Source: a virus. Taken from it: a DNA stretch of 46,074 bases. Within the stretch, counting starts at the first letter, position 1. Every line of letters begins with the position of its first letter. This document shows, in pieces, positions 28,021-37,233 of this stretch. The DNA is taken from positions 1 to 46,074 of the IMG/VR virus record IMGVR_UViG_3300025154_000158; one strand, 5' to 3'. Below the pieces are notes generated by a model, which searched no databases, was not told the origin of the DNA, and saw only the letters and a list, made by a program, of their open reading frames with translations. The position numbers and the translations under genes were made by a program.

Positions 28021-28380
28021 ATGCGAGACCTAGCCGAGACCCGACAAATCATAATCAACACGTACCAGAGGACACACGATTATGAGATGTCCCTTCGGAT
28101 TGTCGGCATCAATGACAAATCGGAGCGTGTGATAATTGAATCAGACGGTTTGTTTTGGGCAACGATAACTCGAATCGAAGCTGAGTTCTGTGCATCCTTC
28201 ACTGAGACACTGCAAGAGTTGATGTATCACGGAAAGAACGAGAATGTCAGGCTTCAAGCGGCTGTGAAGTTGGGAGAGATTTGGCATCGAGATAAGTTCA
28301 GTGCACAGAAGAAGGATGAGGACGAACACACTGTCAACCTGCATCTCTATCTGCCCGATAACGGACGTACAGCGAAGTAA
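28021..28380 (+). CDS. terS-like: Probable terminase small subunit
   Basis: A 119-residue protein: N-terminal helices (about 1-30), a beta/turn centre and a helical C-terminal half (ETLQELMYHGKNENVRLQAAVKLG) then a charged tail. Size, position directly before the large terminase and at the start of the late operon fit a small terminase, which recognises the packaging site. No clear HTH motif can be proven by eye. GAGGTGG lies 7 bases before the ATG. Confidence 0.65.
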   Translation: MRDLAETRQIIINTYQRTHDYEMSLRIVGINDKSERVIIESDGLFWATITRIEAEFCASFTETLQELMYHGKNENVRLQAAVKLGEIWHRDKFSAQKKDEDEHTVNLHLYLPDNGRTAK

Positions 28381-28432
28381 ACGTAGCAGTGGTGGGTGCA
28401 TCACCGTTTTGATAATTGTACACGAGGAAGTG

Positions 28433-28449
28433 CGGGCGTTGCCCGTTTT
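28433..28449 (+). terminator. Weak terminator/attenuator between terS and terL
   Basis: CGGGC-GTT-GCCCG (28433-28445) followed by TTTT (28446-28449). The stem is short, so it may only attenuate transcription into the terminase gene. The 172-bp gap around it holds no convincing gene. Confidence 0.5.
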
Positions 28450-28552
28450 GTAGGCTGGCTTGGAAGTTGGTAGAATGAAGATTCATCCACCATGGTGTGG
28501 AAGGAGTTCGTGGGACGCTAAGGCGCACCATGCTGAGGATGGAGCGTGACGT

Positions 28553-30004
28553 ATGCCGCAGAGGATAGCAGATGTAGAGCAGAGCATGGCAAAGGTGAAG
28601 AGTATAAAGCCGAACCCTGGGCCACAAGAGCAGTTCTTGGCTACTAATGCAGACATAGCTATATTCGGAGGTGCTGCTGGAGGTGGGAAATCATACAGCC
28701 TGCTCATGGAATCATTGAGGTATGTCGGGGTGCGTGGATATGAGTGCGCGATATTCAGACGGGAAGCCACACAGATAACCTCTGGTGGTGGACTGTGGGA
28801 CACGGCGCACATCTTGTATCCAGCCTTTGGTGGAGAACCGAGGACTACGCCACGGCACTTCTGGACATTTCCTGCTGGCTCGAAGATTGCGTTTGCGCAC
28901 CTACAACACGACAAGAGCGTGAAAGCGTGGGATGGTGCACAGCTCACATTGGTTGGCTTTGATGAATTGCAACACTTCACGGAGGCACAGTTCTTTTACA
29001 TGCTGTCGAGGAACCGTTCAACGTGCGGCGTGCGGTCTTACATGCGTGCCACGTGCAACCCCGACCCTGATTCGTTCTTGGTGAAGTTGTTGGCATGGTG
29101 GATTGACGAGGAAGGCTATCCGATTCCTGAACGTTCCGGTGTCGTGCGTTGGTTCATAAGACAGAACGGCGAGCTTATTTGGTTTAATTCGTATGACGAG
29201 TGCTATGCGCTGTATCATAAGGAGATAGACTCAGGTGATGCAAGTCCTAAGAGCTTTACGTTCATTCGTTCAACGCTGGAGGACAATCCTGCTCTGATGG
29301 AGCTTGACAAAGGCTACAAGGGCAACTTGAATTCGATGTTTGAATATGAACGGCTGAGATTGCTGAAAGGAAACTGGTTTGCACGACCGCAAGCTGGCGA
29401 GATGTTCAAGACTGGCTACTGGAAATACATAGACCGTGATGACATGCCCCGCATTGACAAGATGAAGGGCATTGTGCGTTATTGGGATAGGGCTGGAACA
29501 TTGCCGAGTGACAAGAATCCTGACCCTGACTGGACTGCTGGTTGCTACATGATGCTGAGTCCTGATGATAATTTGTACATATATGACATGCGGCATGCGA
29601 GATTGGAGCCACATGATGTGGAAATGCTTGTGAAGGACACTGCGGAGCAGGACACACGTGAAGTTCCTATCTGGCTCGAACGTGACCCTGGGCAAGCTGG
29701 CAAGGCTGAAGTTGCTTATTACATCAGGAATCTAATGGGGTATGACCTGCACCAACGTCAGAAAAGGACGTCAAAGTTGTCTTATTGGAGGCCGTTTGCA
29801 TCACAGGTGAAGGCTGGCAACGTGTATTTGGTCAGAGCACCGTGGAATAGAACATTTGTTGATGAGCTGGCGTCTGTGACCGATGGTTCACAAACAACAC
29901 ATGATGACCAAGCTGATGCCGCATCGGGAGCTTTCATGGTTTTGGCAAAGATGATGAAAGATGACATCAGTGATAGCAAGGCAACGAAGAACATGGGGGT
30001 ATGA
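28553..30004 (+). CDS. terL: Terminase large subunit (packaging ATPase-nuclease)
   Basis: A 483-residue protein with an N-terminal ATPase: FGGAAGGGKS Walker A (38-47), LVGFDELQ Walker B (near 134-142), CNPD coupling motif (near 168). The C-terminal RNase H-like nuclease has RYWDRAG (near 313) and DDQADAA (near 458), giving the metal-binding acidic residues. Full usual length. It cuts and pumps DNA into the prohead with the portal and small subunit. The start at 28553 follows GGAG; an internal ATG at 28586 just before the conserved part is an alternative. Confidence 0.95.
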   Translation: MPQRIADVEQSMAKVKSIKPNPGPQEQFLATNADIAIFGGAAGGGKSYSLLMESLRYVGVRGYECAIFRREATQITSGGGLWDTAHILYPAFGGEPRTTPRHFWTFPAGSKIAFAHLQHDKSVKAWDGAQLTLVGFDELQHFTEAQFFYMLSRNRSTCGVRSYMRATCNPDPDSFLVKLLAWWIDEEGYPIPERSGVVRWFIRQNGELIWFNSYDECYALYHKEIDSGDASPKSFTFIRSTLEDNPALMELDKGYKGNLNSMFEYERLRLLKGNWFARPQAGEMFKTGYWKYIDRDDMPRIDKMKGIVRYWDRAGTLPSDKNPDPDWTAGCYMMLSPDDNLYIYDMRHARLEPHDVEMLVKDTAEQDTREVPIWLERDPGQAGKAEVAYYIRNLMGYDLHQRQKRTSKLSYWRPFASQVKAGNVYLVRAPWNRTFVDELASVTDGSQTTHDDQADAASGAFMVLAKMMKDDISDSKATKNMGV

Positions 30005-30005
30005 C

Positions 30006-30290
30006 GTGAGAAAGAAGGAACGCCGAGCGCTGAAAGAGCGAGTGTACAAGCAGGAATTGGTGAGATTGGAAGGCGAGATGCAGGCACAGGCCGATTATCA
30101 TGCGAAATTGCGTGAATATGTGAACGTGCATGGCTCAGACAACCTTCCTGTGGAGCATAAGAGAAACGTGAAAGCGGCTTTTGAGTCGATTTCATGGGAG
30201 AAAGACCCTGTTGTGTGTGCTAAAATAGAGAAAACGGCGAAGATTGCAACGAAAAACGTTCTTAAACGAGGAATTATACAATGGGCATAA
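30006..30290 (+). CDS. Small basic coiled-coil protein between terminase and portal
   Basis: A 94-residue, strongly charged helical protein (Lys/Arg/Glu rich). A GTG start at 30006 is preferred because it lies just after the terminase stop and behind a GGGGG run; an ATG at 29961 in the same frame lies inside terL. It overlaps the portal start by 10 bp. Possibly a packaging or head-assembly accessory protein; unproven. Confidence 0.6.
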   Translation: MRKKERRALKERVYKQELVRLEGEMQAQADYHAKLREYVNVHGSDNLPVEHKRNVKAAFESISWEKDPVVCAKIEKTAKIATKNVLKRGIIQWA

Positions 30291-31843
30291 AGAGCAAGGC
30301 GAAAGCATGGCTAAGGTCAATACTCAGCGATAGATTGAACGATGAATTGTTCGATTGGTCTGCTCGTCCACGTGCTTTTGTCATGAATACCCGTCAAAAT
30401 GGCAGTACTCCCGTGCTTGACACGGCGAATCCCGCTGTCATTGACCATGCTCTTGTGCGTGGATTGTACCGAAACACACTGAATCAGTACGCTTTGGCTG
30501 GACAATTGGTGAAGCCGATAATCGACTCGAACGTGTCGTTCATCGGTGTTCCCACGTTGCGCTCCACCAATGCGAAGACAATGCAAGCAATTGATGGATT
30601 CAAGAACACTCTTCCGTGGCAATCCGTGCATCGGATAGCGGAAAGAGAGGGCACGGCGTACGTCTGGCCTCAAGTGCAACCGAATGGGGAGCTAAAACTA
30701 GTCGTTTTGCGACCCGAGATTGTGAAAACCATCTGCATTGACCCATTGACAAAAGAAGTAAATGCTTATATACTAGAAGATAGGTTCACCTATAAGGACA
30801 CGTCCGACATTACCAAAAACATCACAATCACCACAGTCATTGATGCAAAACAGATGAAGCAGACCATAGTTGCCGATGATGGTAGATTGAACGTGAAGGA
30901 CAACGTAGTCAGGAACGTGTTCGGATTCATACCTATTGTAGCATTTGTGAATGACGCCGAGCCTTGGGAATCACGTGGACATAGTGAAATAGAGAACATC
31001 GAGCCACAGTTGAAGCTATACAATGATATTTCTGTGGAAGCTGTACGTTCACAGAAGCGCGATGGACATCCCAAGATGAAAGTTACGACCAGCAACGTAC
31101 GAAAATGGGTCGAGCGCAACTATGGTGTCGGAATGTATGAGCTTCTATTGGCAGGGCAAGCTAAATTGTCACTGGACGATAGGGATTTGTACATTTGTGA
31201 GTCCTCAGGCATTGATGGCGAGGGTGACGAAGATGTTCAATATGTCGAAGCTAGTCGGACTACCGGAGAGTTCAATTCTCTATCTGAAAAATCATTCACA
31301 AACATCGTGGAAGGTGCGCAAACACCGGAAATCATCTTTGGTGCGAACATGGGCACTTCTCTTGCTTCAGTTCGTGAGCAACGTCCTGCTTATATAAAGA
31401 AGATTGAGAAGAAACAGCTTCAGTACGAGGCGAGTTGGAGAAAGGTAATTAACGTAGCACTCCAAGTCAAGGGTGTTGCTTCATTTGAAGAGTACGATTT
31501 TGATGACTTCAATATGGTTTGGCCTACTCCTGACTTCTCATCAGAGAAAGAGAAAGCTGACACGGTGAACGTCATGTCTACATCATTGGTCAAGATGAAG
31601 TCAGCGAACATGATGGGTGACAAAGCGATACACAATACGTTGAAACAGCTTGGTATTTTGCAGGTTCAGCAGGACTACAAGGAATATGCGAAGGACGTTG
31701 AAGAGACCGCAAAGCTCATGAAAGAACGTAATCCTGATAAGATTGCAGAACAGGACAACAAGATGAATCAGCGCGTGGCAGACGGTGATTATGACAACAC
31801 CGTGCCGAACAAGGATAAAAGCGAGGAAGATGATGCCAAATAA
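30281..31843 (+). CDS. Portal protein
   Basis: A 520-residue protein in the portal position. N-terminal helical part with RNTLNQYALAGQLVKPIID, a central beta-rich wing, the YNDISVEAVRSQ helix, and a C-terminal MVWPTPDFSSEKEKAD segment followed by an acidic tail, all usual for SPP1/T4-like portals. It forms the dodecameric ring through which DNA passes and binds terminase. Its end overlaps the protease gene by 11 bp. Confidence 0.85.
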   Translation: MGIKSKAKAWLRSILSDRLNDELFDWSARPRAFVMNTRQNGSTPVLDTANPAVIDHALVRGLYRNTLNQYALAGQLVKPIIDSNVSFIGVPTLRSTNAKTMQAIDGFKNTLPWQSVHRIAEREGTAYVWPQVQPNGELKLVVLRPEIVKTICIDPLTKEVNAYILEDRFTYKDTSDITKNITITTVIDAKQMKQTIVADDGRLNVKDNVVRNVFGFIPIVAFVNDAEPWESRGHSEIENIEPQLKLYNDISVEAVRSQKRDGHPKMKVTTSNVRKWVERNYGVGMYELLLAGQAKLSLDDRDLYICESSGIDGEGDEDVQYVEASRTTGEFNSLSEKSFTNIVEGAQTPEIIFGANMGTSLASVREQRPAYIKKIEKKQLQYEASWRKVINVALQVKGVASFEEYDFDDFNMVWPTPDFSSEKEKADTVNVMSTSLVKMKSANMMGDKAIHNTLKQLGILQVQQDYKEYAKDVEETAKLMKERNPDKIAEQDNKMNQRVADGDYDNTVPNKDKSEEDDAK

Positions 31844-32984
31844 AGTCAAGAATGAGTTGTATAATGCACGATTCAGCACTCGTGTGATTGGCGGTGCAGG
31901 TGTTGAGGCAGAGTCAATTCCAATTGGCAATCCTACTGCTGTCGAGACTTTGTTCAAGGACATGGAAGCAATTGAGTTCGTGAACGAGGTTCTGCTTGGC
32001 GAAGAGCACCCGACTGATGATTGGTCTGGAAATATCATACTTACGGAGGATTGGGCACGCTCGTTTGCGAATGCTGTGAATACACGTCCTGGCCTTCTGT
32101 ACACAAAAGGACATGAGGATGCTGCACAGCATTGGGCGACTCGTGCTATTGCTGGTGGATACATCATCGGTGGAAAAATGGAGAACGGTAGGTTGCTGTT
32201 GCGTAACCGTCTTCTTGTAAAGAAAAACGAGACTGACAAAGAGTTTGTAGAGCAGACTAAACGTGAGATTGCGGCTGGTATGTTGTCCACTTCTACTGGT
32301 GACATTCAGAAACGCCGAATAGAGTTCGTTGAGGACGGAAAGTACAAGCAGTATGCGGTCGAGTCCGTGAAGAATCAGACCAATGCGCTTGTGGAGCACG
32401 ACATGCATGCATCCGATGCAAAGATTGTAAGTGCTAATTTTAGACTCGGTTACTATGACAGTAACGATAGATTTGTGGGTGTAGAACCCAACGCCACAGA
32501 CGGTGGTGGGAATCATGACAAAGGAGAAGAAACCATGGGATTCAAAGAAACTGTTGAGATTATCAAGACAGCTTTGAAAAGTGGCGAGGGAGACATGCCC
32601 ACTCTGCTCAAAGAGCTTGGACTTGAAGTCGTCACGGAAGAGGTCAAGACTGCTGTTGCACGTCTTAAGGCCGCTGAAGACAAAGTTGGAGATATCAGCG
32701 TGTTTGTGTCTGGTATCGTGACGGAACGTGAAGCCAATTTCACCACAATCAAGTCGGCAAAGCTCAAAGAAGCTTTCACTGACAGTATTGTGCATGAAGT
32801 TGCAGAGTCTTTGTTCAGTGTAAAAGCTGGTGGAGAAAAAGAGATTACGGAAGAGATTGCAAGACTCAAAGGTCTTGGAGTCATCAAGAACATCCAGACC
32901 GACCTCGCCTCACGAGTTGGCTATGTGCCGAGTGGTGATGAGAGTGCGGCTGGTACTAAGAACACTGGTGCTGTGGAGGCTTAA
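31833..32984 (+). CDS. Prohead protease fused to scaffold-like domain
   Basis: A 383-residue protein. Residues 1-215 resemble a phage prohead serine protease: KGHED with H94, AIAGGYIIGG (105-114), and GMLSTSTGD (149-157) supplying the candidate catalytic serine. Residues about 230-370 are helical and charged, like a scaffolding domain, and include an internal ATG at 32535 (after GGAGAAG) that could yield a separate scaffold protein, as in many phages. The main start at 31833 is chosen from GAGG 6 bases upstream. Confidence 0.7.
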   Translation: MPNKVKNELYNARFSTRVIGGAGVEAESIPIGNPTAVETLFKDMEAIEFVNEVLLGEEHPTDDWSGNIILTEDWARSFANAVNTRPGLLYTKGHEDAAQHWATRAIAGGYIIGGKMENGRLLLRNRLLVKKNETDKEFVEQTKREIAAGMLSTSTGDIQKRRIEFVEDGKYKQYAVESVKNQTNALVEHDMHASDAKIVSANFRLGYYDSNDRFVGVEPNATDGGGNHDKGEETMGFKETVEIIKTALKSGEGDMPTLLKELGLEVVTEEVKTAVARLKAAEDKVGDISVFVSGIVTEREANFTTIKSAKLKEAFTDSIVHEVAESLFSVKAGGEKEITEEIARLKGLGVIKNIQTDLASRVGYVPSGDESAAGTKNTGAVEA

Positions 32985-32986
32985 TT

Positions 32987-33949
32987 ATGGCTATGATAGC
33001 TTACGAAGAGAACTACAATTTTCACGAAGAAACCTTGCAGGATGTCTTGCAGGAAGTAACCAACAATACCACTAGAGCACTGCTTCACAATGAACTGGTG
33101 TATCTTAGCGGATATTTTGGTGAAGTGTGTGAGCCTGTCAGCATTGCCGCTGGGCTTACTGGGTACATCAACATCAACCACAACCGCACAATCCGTACCG
33201 AACAGGTCGGAACCGGTGCACTGCTCAGTGGCGATTTCGCTGTTGGTGGCACTGTGTACGTCATTCCTCAGGTCAATGGAAGCGAAGCTCTTCTGGTCAA
33301 TCAGAATACTCTGATCAATCCAGCGAAGCCTGTCGGTATCTGTGTGGCGTTCGCCGCTGACAATTCATGGGTGACTTTCAGACCGTTCGTGCAGACTGCT
33401 GACTTGGGGCTGATTCGTGACATCGATGGAATCATCTCTGACATCACCGATGCAATCGACCTGCTCAATGATGCTGTAACTGAGACTGGCTCTGTGTTGC
33501 AGATGATTGAGGACGAGGCACAGGAAGCTACGTTCACTCCTACCGTAGGAAGTGGAATCTCTGCTGTGACTTTGAAGACCGCACTTCTTGAAGTCGGAAC
33601 CGATGTAGAGGCAATCAAAGAGAAGCATTTCCTGATGGTCGAGCTTGCTGTTGGTGCTGATGCTTCTGGTGCTGGACTTGCATTCACCAATGCGACCACT
33701 GGTCTTGCCGTTGGTGACAAGATTGTGGACGCTCATGTGATTTGTGACACTTCGAATGGTGCTGGAACACTGAAGCTGAAGCACACTGGCGGAGCTGACA
33801 TCACTGCGGCTCTTGCGTGTACGACTGTTGATGTGCTTGCTCGTGCGGCTCTGCTTACTGATGGTGTGCTGACTGCAAATGGGCTGACAATCATCGCTAA
33901 TGGTGCGGCTGACCGTGGCCGTATGTATCTGACCTATATCAAGGCATAA
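32987..33949 (+). CDS. Head decoration or capsid-associated protein
   Basis: A 320-residue protein between the protease and the major capsid protein. The N-terminal about 130 residues are beta-rich (YGININ-like strands, VGTGALLSGDFAVGGTVYV), like head decoration proteins; a helical coiled-coil linker follows (about 135-185), then a second Ala/Gly/Thr-rich beta domain. This trimeric-fibre-like design suggests a head fibre or cement protein exposed on the capsid. Composition (very high Ala, Thr, Val) is typical of abundant structural proteins. Confidence 0.65.
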   Translation: MAMIAYEENYNFHEETLQDVLQEVTNNTTRALLHNELVYLSGYFGEVCEPVSIAAGLTGYININHNRTIRTEQVGTGALLSGDFAVGGTVYVIPQVNGSEALLVNQNTLINPAKPVGICVAFAADNSWVTFRPFVQTADLGLIRDIDGIISDITDAIDLLNDAVTETGSVLQMIEDEAQEATFTPTVGSGISAVTLKTALLEVGTDVEAIKEKHFLMVELAVGADASGAGLAFTNATTGLAVGDKIVDAHVICDTSNGAGTLKLKHTGGADITAALACTTVDVLARAALLTDGVLTANGLTIIANGAADRGRMYLTYIKA

Positions 33950-33960
33950 GGAGAATGACC

Positions 33961-35160
33961 ATGAATATTATCACTAGAGACACCCTTGCGAACGACCTTC
34001 AGACTCGTTTCGCATCAGGGCTGAAGGTGTCCGTTGAACCGGACAAGGCGGCTCGTGTCGCCAACACAGTATTTGGGAAAGCCTCCAATGCCATGAATCC
34101 AGCAATGTTCAGAGCATTGGACTCGAACGTGAAGGATATCTCTTCCACGAACACCATCAACATCAGTGGCAACTACAGCTCTGGTTTTGACGTTCCGTTT
34201 GTTGAGAATCAGTCCGTCCGTCAGCTTATCACATCCGGTAAGTTCTCTTCAAACTCGCTTCCTGTCAACTGGCAACAGTTCTGGGATGCGATGCGGATTG
34301 ACCTTACCATGAAGAAGACACTGCATCAGACCATCCGTCAGGAAATCTACCAGATGGTGTCCATGCCGAACGCCACTCGTATCATGACCCTGCAAGAAAT
34401 GTTCCCGTATGCCTTTGAGTTCCTTGACAACAATGGCGAAGGGCAGTCGGTTCCTCTCGGTGAGAAACTGCTTGGTCAGAAAGACACCATGACGTTCTAT
34501 ATCAAGGCCACTGGCTTTGTGTTCACGTTGCTTGGTCAGCTTTTTGATATCACTCTCGACATGGCTAAGATGAACGATGGTGTTGCCATGGCGTACGCGC
34601 TGCAACGTGACGAGGATGCAATCAAGCCGATTCTTGATTACAGCTACTCCGGCACACAGCAGACTGCGGCTTACGTTGATGCAGCGGCAAAACGTCAGGA
34701 GCTCCTGTACAATACCATTGTTGATGGTATCGATGACCTTGGAAATCGTGTTGACCCGTTCACAAATGAAAAGATTCCGACTTCTGGACTCGTGTTGCTT
34801 GGCTCGACCTACGACCTGAACCACATCCAACAGGTGATGTCTGGTCTCCCGTCCACCAACGAGCGTGTCTATGGTCAGATTCCTCAGATTTCCAAAATGG
34901 TTGCGTATGATACCGAATACATCCAGTTCGGCAACAGAACCCGCACGTTCACTGGTGTCACCGCTGGTAAAGTGTATTTGATCAAACCGAACAGATACAT
35001 GACCATCGCCACCAAACGTGAACTGACCATGGAAGCCGATGCAAAACCAGACGTGTTGACTCTTGCAAGAGAGGAACGGTCTTGGTACTACTGTGAAGCG
35101 ATTTACAATGCGATTGGTATCGCCAATTTCATTCAGGAAATCACCCTCCCAACTTGGTAG
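33961..35160 (+). CDS. Major capsid protein (HK97-type)
   Basis: A 399-residue protein at the standard position after protease and decoration genes. It has an N-terminal arm, a long amphipathic spine-type helix region (VNWQQFWDAMRIDLTMKKTL) and beta-rich P-domain segments, in keeping with the HK97 fold, though the fold itself cannot be shown by eye. AAGGAG lies 7 bases before the ATG at 33961; the ATG at 33955 is too close. A strong hairpin follows the gene. Confidence 0.8.
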   Translation: MNIITRDTLANDLQTRFASGLKVSVEPDKAARVANTVFGKASNAMNPAMFRALDSNVKDISSTNTINISGNYSSGFDVPFVENQSVRQLITSGKFSSNSLPVNWQQFWDAMRIDLTMKKTLHQTIRQEIYQMVSMPNATRIMTLQEMFPYAFEFLDNNGEGQSVPLGEKLLGQKDTMTFYIKATGFVFTLLGQLFDITLDMAKMNDGVAMAYALQRDEDAIKPILDYSYSGTQQTAAYVDAAAKRQELLYNTIVDGIDDLGNRVDPFTNEKIPTSGLVLLGSTYDLNHIQQVMSGLPSTNERVYGQIPQISKMVAYDTEYIQFGNRTRTFTGVTAGKVYLIKPNRYMTIATKRELTMEADAKPDVLTLAREERSWYYCEAIYNAIGIANFIQEITLPTW

Positions 35161-35178
35161 CCCTCCTTGTTCATACCC

Positions 35179-35207
35179 GACTACAGGAGCTTGCCACTCC
35201 TGTAGTC
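35179..35207 (+). terminator. Hairpin after the major capsid gene
   Basis: GACTACAGGAG (35179-35189) and CTCCTGTAGTC (35197-35207) form a perfect 11-bp stem with a 7-nt loop; only a short T-run (CCTTTG) follows. A partial terminator or mRNA-stabilising hairpin. Confidence 0.7.
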
Positions 35208-35223
35208 ACCTTTGAGGTGAAAG

Positions 35224-35586
35224 ATGACAAATCTTGAGAAGCTGAAATGGTACATGTATCCGTACTATCAAACGTACGAGTATGAAACCATCCTTGACGA
35301 GTATATTACCACCTACGGTAGCGTGGAGCGTGCCGCTTCCGCATTATGGGGTGAACTTCCGCCACGCATAGCATCTGGTGGCATAAAGTCATATGATACT
35401 GGTGCATCATCCACGGTCTTTCAAGATTTGAACAAAATAACTGACTATTGCAGAGAGCGTGCCAAGCATTATGAAATGGTGGCTCGTGACAGTGAGACGA
35501 ATGGCTCGATTATTGCGAGAACACGCAGGACTCGTATTGTTGGAGGAGCTAATGATAGACAGTATGTTGGCTTCGATTATGATTGA
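35224..35586 (+). CDS. Head-tail connector (head completion) candidate
   Basis: A 120-residue, mostly helical protein directly after the capsid gene, where the first connector usually lies. It has an aromatic N-terminus (LKWYMYPYYQTYEYET), then helices. GAGGTG precedes the ATG. The size matches gp6/gp15-type adaptor proteins that bind the portal; the assignment is by place and character. Confidence 0.6.
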   Translation: MTNLEKLKWYMYPYYQTYEYETILDEYITTYGSVERAASALWGELPPRIASGGIKSYDTGASSTVFQDLNKITDYCRERAKHYEMVARDSETNGSIIARTRRTRIVGGANDRQYVGFDYD

Positions 35587-36046
35587 ACAACTGCGTGAAG
35601 TTGAGATGGGTAGGATTCTGAGTAATCCTGTCACGATAAGATTGAATTATCGTGAGACAAAAGACAATGGATTTGGTGTTCTTATACCAGATTTGTCCAA
35701 AGCTTTATACTACGTGGAATCCTATCCGTTCATGATAGCACCTGAGCAGACACCAGTCTTGAAGGTCGCTGGAACAGAGTCTCCATTTGGAATTGCAAAC
35801 CAAAGTATTCTCATGATACCATATGACAATACATGGCTGAAAGAGAACATGGTCTTTGATGCGAATCAGAGAAGATATAAGATACTGTCCATCAATACGA
35901 ATGTGATGATGGGTGGTGTGATAAGCAAGATGGCTAGGCTTCAGGATGTGACAGAGACAATCGATGTATCTTCAGACCTTGCGGTAATTGGAGATGCTGG
36001 CGTGCTGTTTGATGGTAGTGATGCATTTGTGATAGGAGAGGCATAA
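35552..36046 (+). CDS. Head-tail connector / stopper candidate
   Basis: A 164-residue beta-rich protein. GGAGGAG lies about 5 bases before the ATG at 35552 inside the previous gene (35-bp overlap); an earlier in-frame ATG at 35459 lies deeper in that gene without support. Position between adaptor and tail completion proteins suggests a stopper or neck protein. Not recognised by sequence. Confidence 0.6.
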   Translation: MIDSMLASIMIEQLREVEMGRILSNPVTIRLNYRETKDNGFGVLIPDLSKALYYVESYPFMIAPEQTPVLKVAGTESPFGIANQSILMIPYDNTWLKENMVFDANQRRYKILSINTNVMMGGVISKMARLQDVTETIDVSSDLAVIGDAGVLFDGSDAFVIGEA

Positions 36047-36243
36047 TGGACAGCATATTCATATCGTTGGTCGGTGCTGAGATTGATGAAGGCCAGTTGT
36101 TGATGGCCATATCACGGAAGACCGCATACCGTATGCTTATCGAGCTTGCCACGAACCTTGGTCTGTCTGACACAGGTGTGTCAATGGAAAACATAAGACA
36201 ACCTGTCATGAAAGAAGATGATGACCTTCTTCCAGCGAGGTAG
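36046..36243 (+). CDS. Small neck-region protein
   Basis: A 65-residue acidic, helical protein whose ATG overlaps the stop of the preceding gene by one base. It lies inside the connector gene run, so a structural or assembly role is likely; no family recognised. Confidence 0.55.
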   Translation: MDSIFISLVGAEIDEGQLLMAISRKTAYRMLIELATNLGLSDTGVSMENIRQPVMKEDDDLLPAR

Positions 36244-36246
36244 CAT

Positions 36247-36666
36247 ATGGCCTTGATTCGTGGTGTGACAAGAGTAACATCGACTGATGTTCTGAAGGTG
36301 CTTGCTAATATTCAGAAGATATACAAAGGACGTGAGGAACAGGCATTCTGGATTGCACAGGAATTTGCAGATGCAATTGATAGGGATTTTGATGCGATTC
36401 AGCGTTCCAAGAGACCATGGACAAAGGGTGCGTTCTGGAAAAACAGAACTGGTCATGCGGCAGGTGGGTGGTACACAGAGGCATGGAAGGTTGGAAAGAA
36501 CGTTGGATTCACCATCTCGCACAGTGCAAACACACGGTATGCGGAGCAGTTGGAAGGGTATGTCACCAGCAAGAAAGGTGACACGAGCGTGAACATCATG
36601 ATGAACCAGTATGCAAACAACTTTCTGACCGAGCTATATCTTTTATATGGAGGTGATAATGCTTAA
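36247..36666 (+). CDS. HK97 gp10-like tail completion protein
   Basis: A 139-residue protein with a helical N-terminus (VLANIQKIYKG...EEFADAIDRDF-like) and a WTKGAFWKNRTGHAAGGW segment followed by strands and AEQLEGY, the order seen in HK97 gp10 / neck proteins (R-T-G..L, then Y-A..-E-G). It joins the tail to the head. It overlaps the next gene by 8 bp. Confidence 0.7.
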   Translation: MALIRGVTRVTSTDVLKVLANIQKIYKGREEQAFWIAQEFADAIDRDFDAIQRSKRPWTKGAFWKNRTGHAAGGWYTEAWKVGKNVGFTISHSANTRYAEQLEGYVTSKKGDTSVNIMMNQYANNFLTELYLLYGGDNA

Positions 36667-37057
36667 AGCTCTTGTAAACTATATCAAAGCAAACACATCC
36701 ATAGCACGTGTGCTTCCTGAAGGTGGCTTGAACCAGAACATGGGTGCTGGCACTGAGGCGTACATTGAAGTGCATGAGATAGAGAAGTTTGGTGCATTCC
36801 GTAGCTCGAATAGAAACAGCACTGTTGAGTTCGGTGTCAAGGTGTGCTTTCCAATAAATCATCAGATTGACTTGGACAATTTCGTACTGTTTGAACTATT
36901 TACAGCACTTGATAGAAAGGTTCTGACAGTTACGAATGGCACGACTGTTTCATATGTCCAAATGGAAGTCACATCCGATGTGTCTGGTGTTAATCGCGAG
37001 GATGATGGGTACATATCACGAGAAAGGCTGGTGTCAATGCCTTGCAGATGGAGGTGA
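36659..37057 (+). CDS. Minor tail protein / tail terminator candidate
   Basis: A 132-residue mixed alpha/beta protein (MLKALVNYIKANTSIA start, strands around VEFGVKVCF, later VSYVQMEVTSD), fitting the gpU/tail-terminator position between gp10-like and tail tube genes. GGAGGTG precedes the ATG at 36659; an in-frame ATG at 36647 overlaps that site. Assignment by size, position and secondary-structure feel. Confidence 0.6.
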   Translation: MLKALVNYIKANTSIARVLPEGGLNQNMGAGTEAYIEVHEIEKFGAFRSSNRNSTVEFGVKVCFPINHQIDLDNFVLFELFTALDRKVLTVTNGTTVSYVQMEVTSDVSGVNREDDGYISRERLVSMPCRWR

Positions 37058-37059
37058 GC

Positions 37060-37233
37060 ATGAGATTCAAGTATTATCTTGGTAGCGTGCTGGTGTGTGA
37101 ATCGGATTCCAAAGTCCACTTCACTGCTGGTTATCCTGCCATTGTCGAAAAAGAAGAAGAGGTGAAAGCCTCAAAGAAGACGAAATCAACTGTAGTGTCT
37201 ACAGTAGAGAATGAAGTGAAGGAGGAACTGTAA
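37060..37233 (+). CDS. Small structural-region protein with charged tail
   Basis: A 57-residue protein: short beta-type start, then a Lys/Glu-rich tail. GGAGG precedes the ATG at 37060 by 5 bases. Its stop overlaps the tail tube ATG by one base, so translation is coupled. Function unknown. Confidence 0.6.
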   Translation: MRFKYYLGSVLVCESDSKVHFTAGYPAIVEKEEEVKASKKTKSTVVSTVENEVKEEL

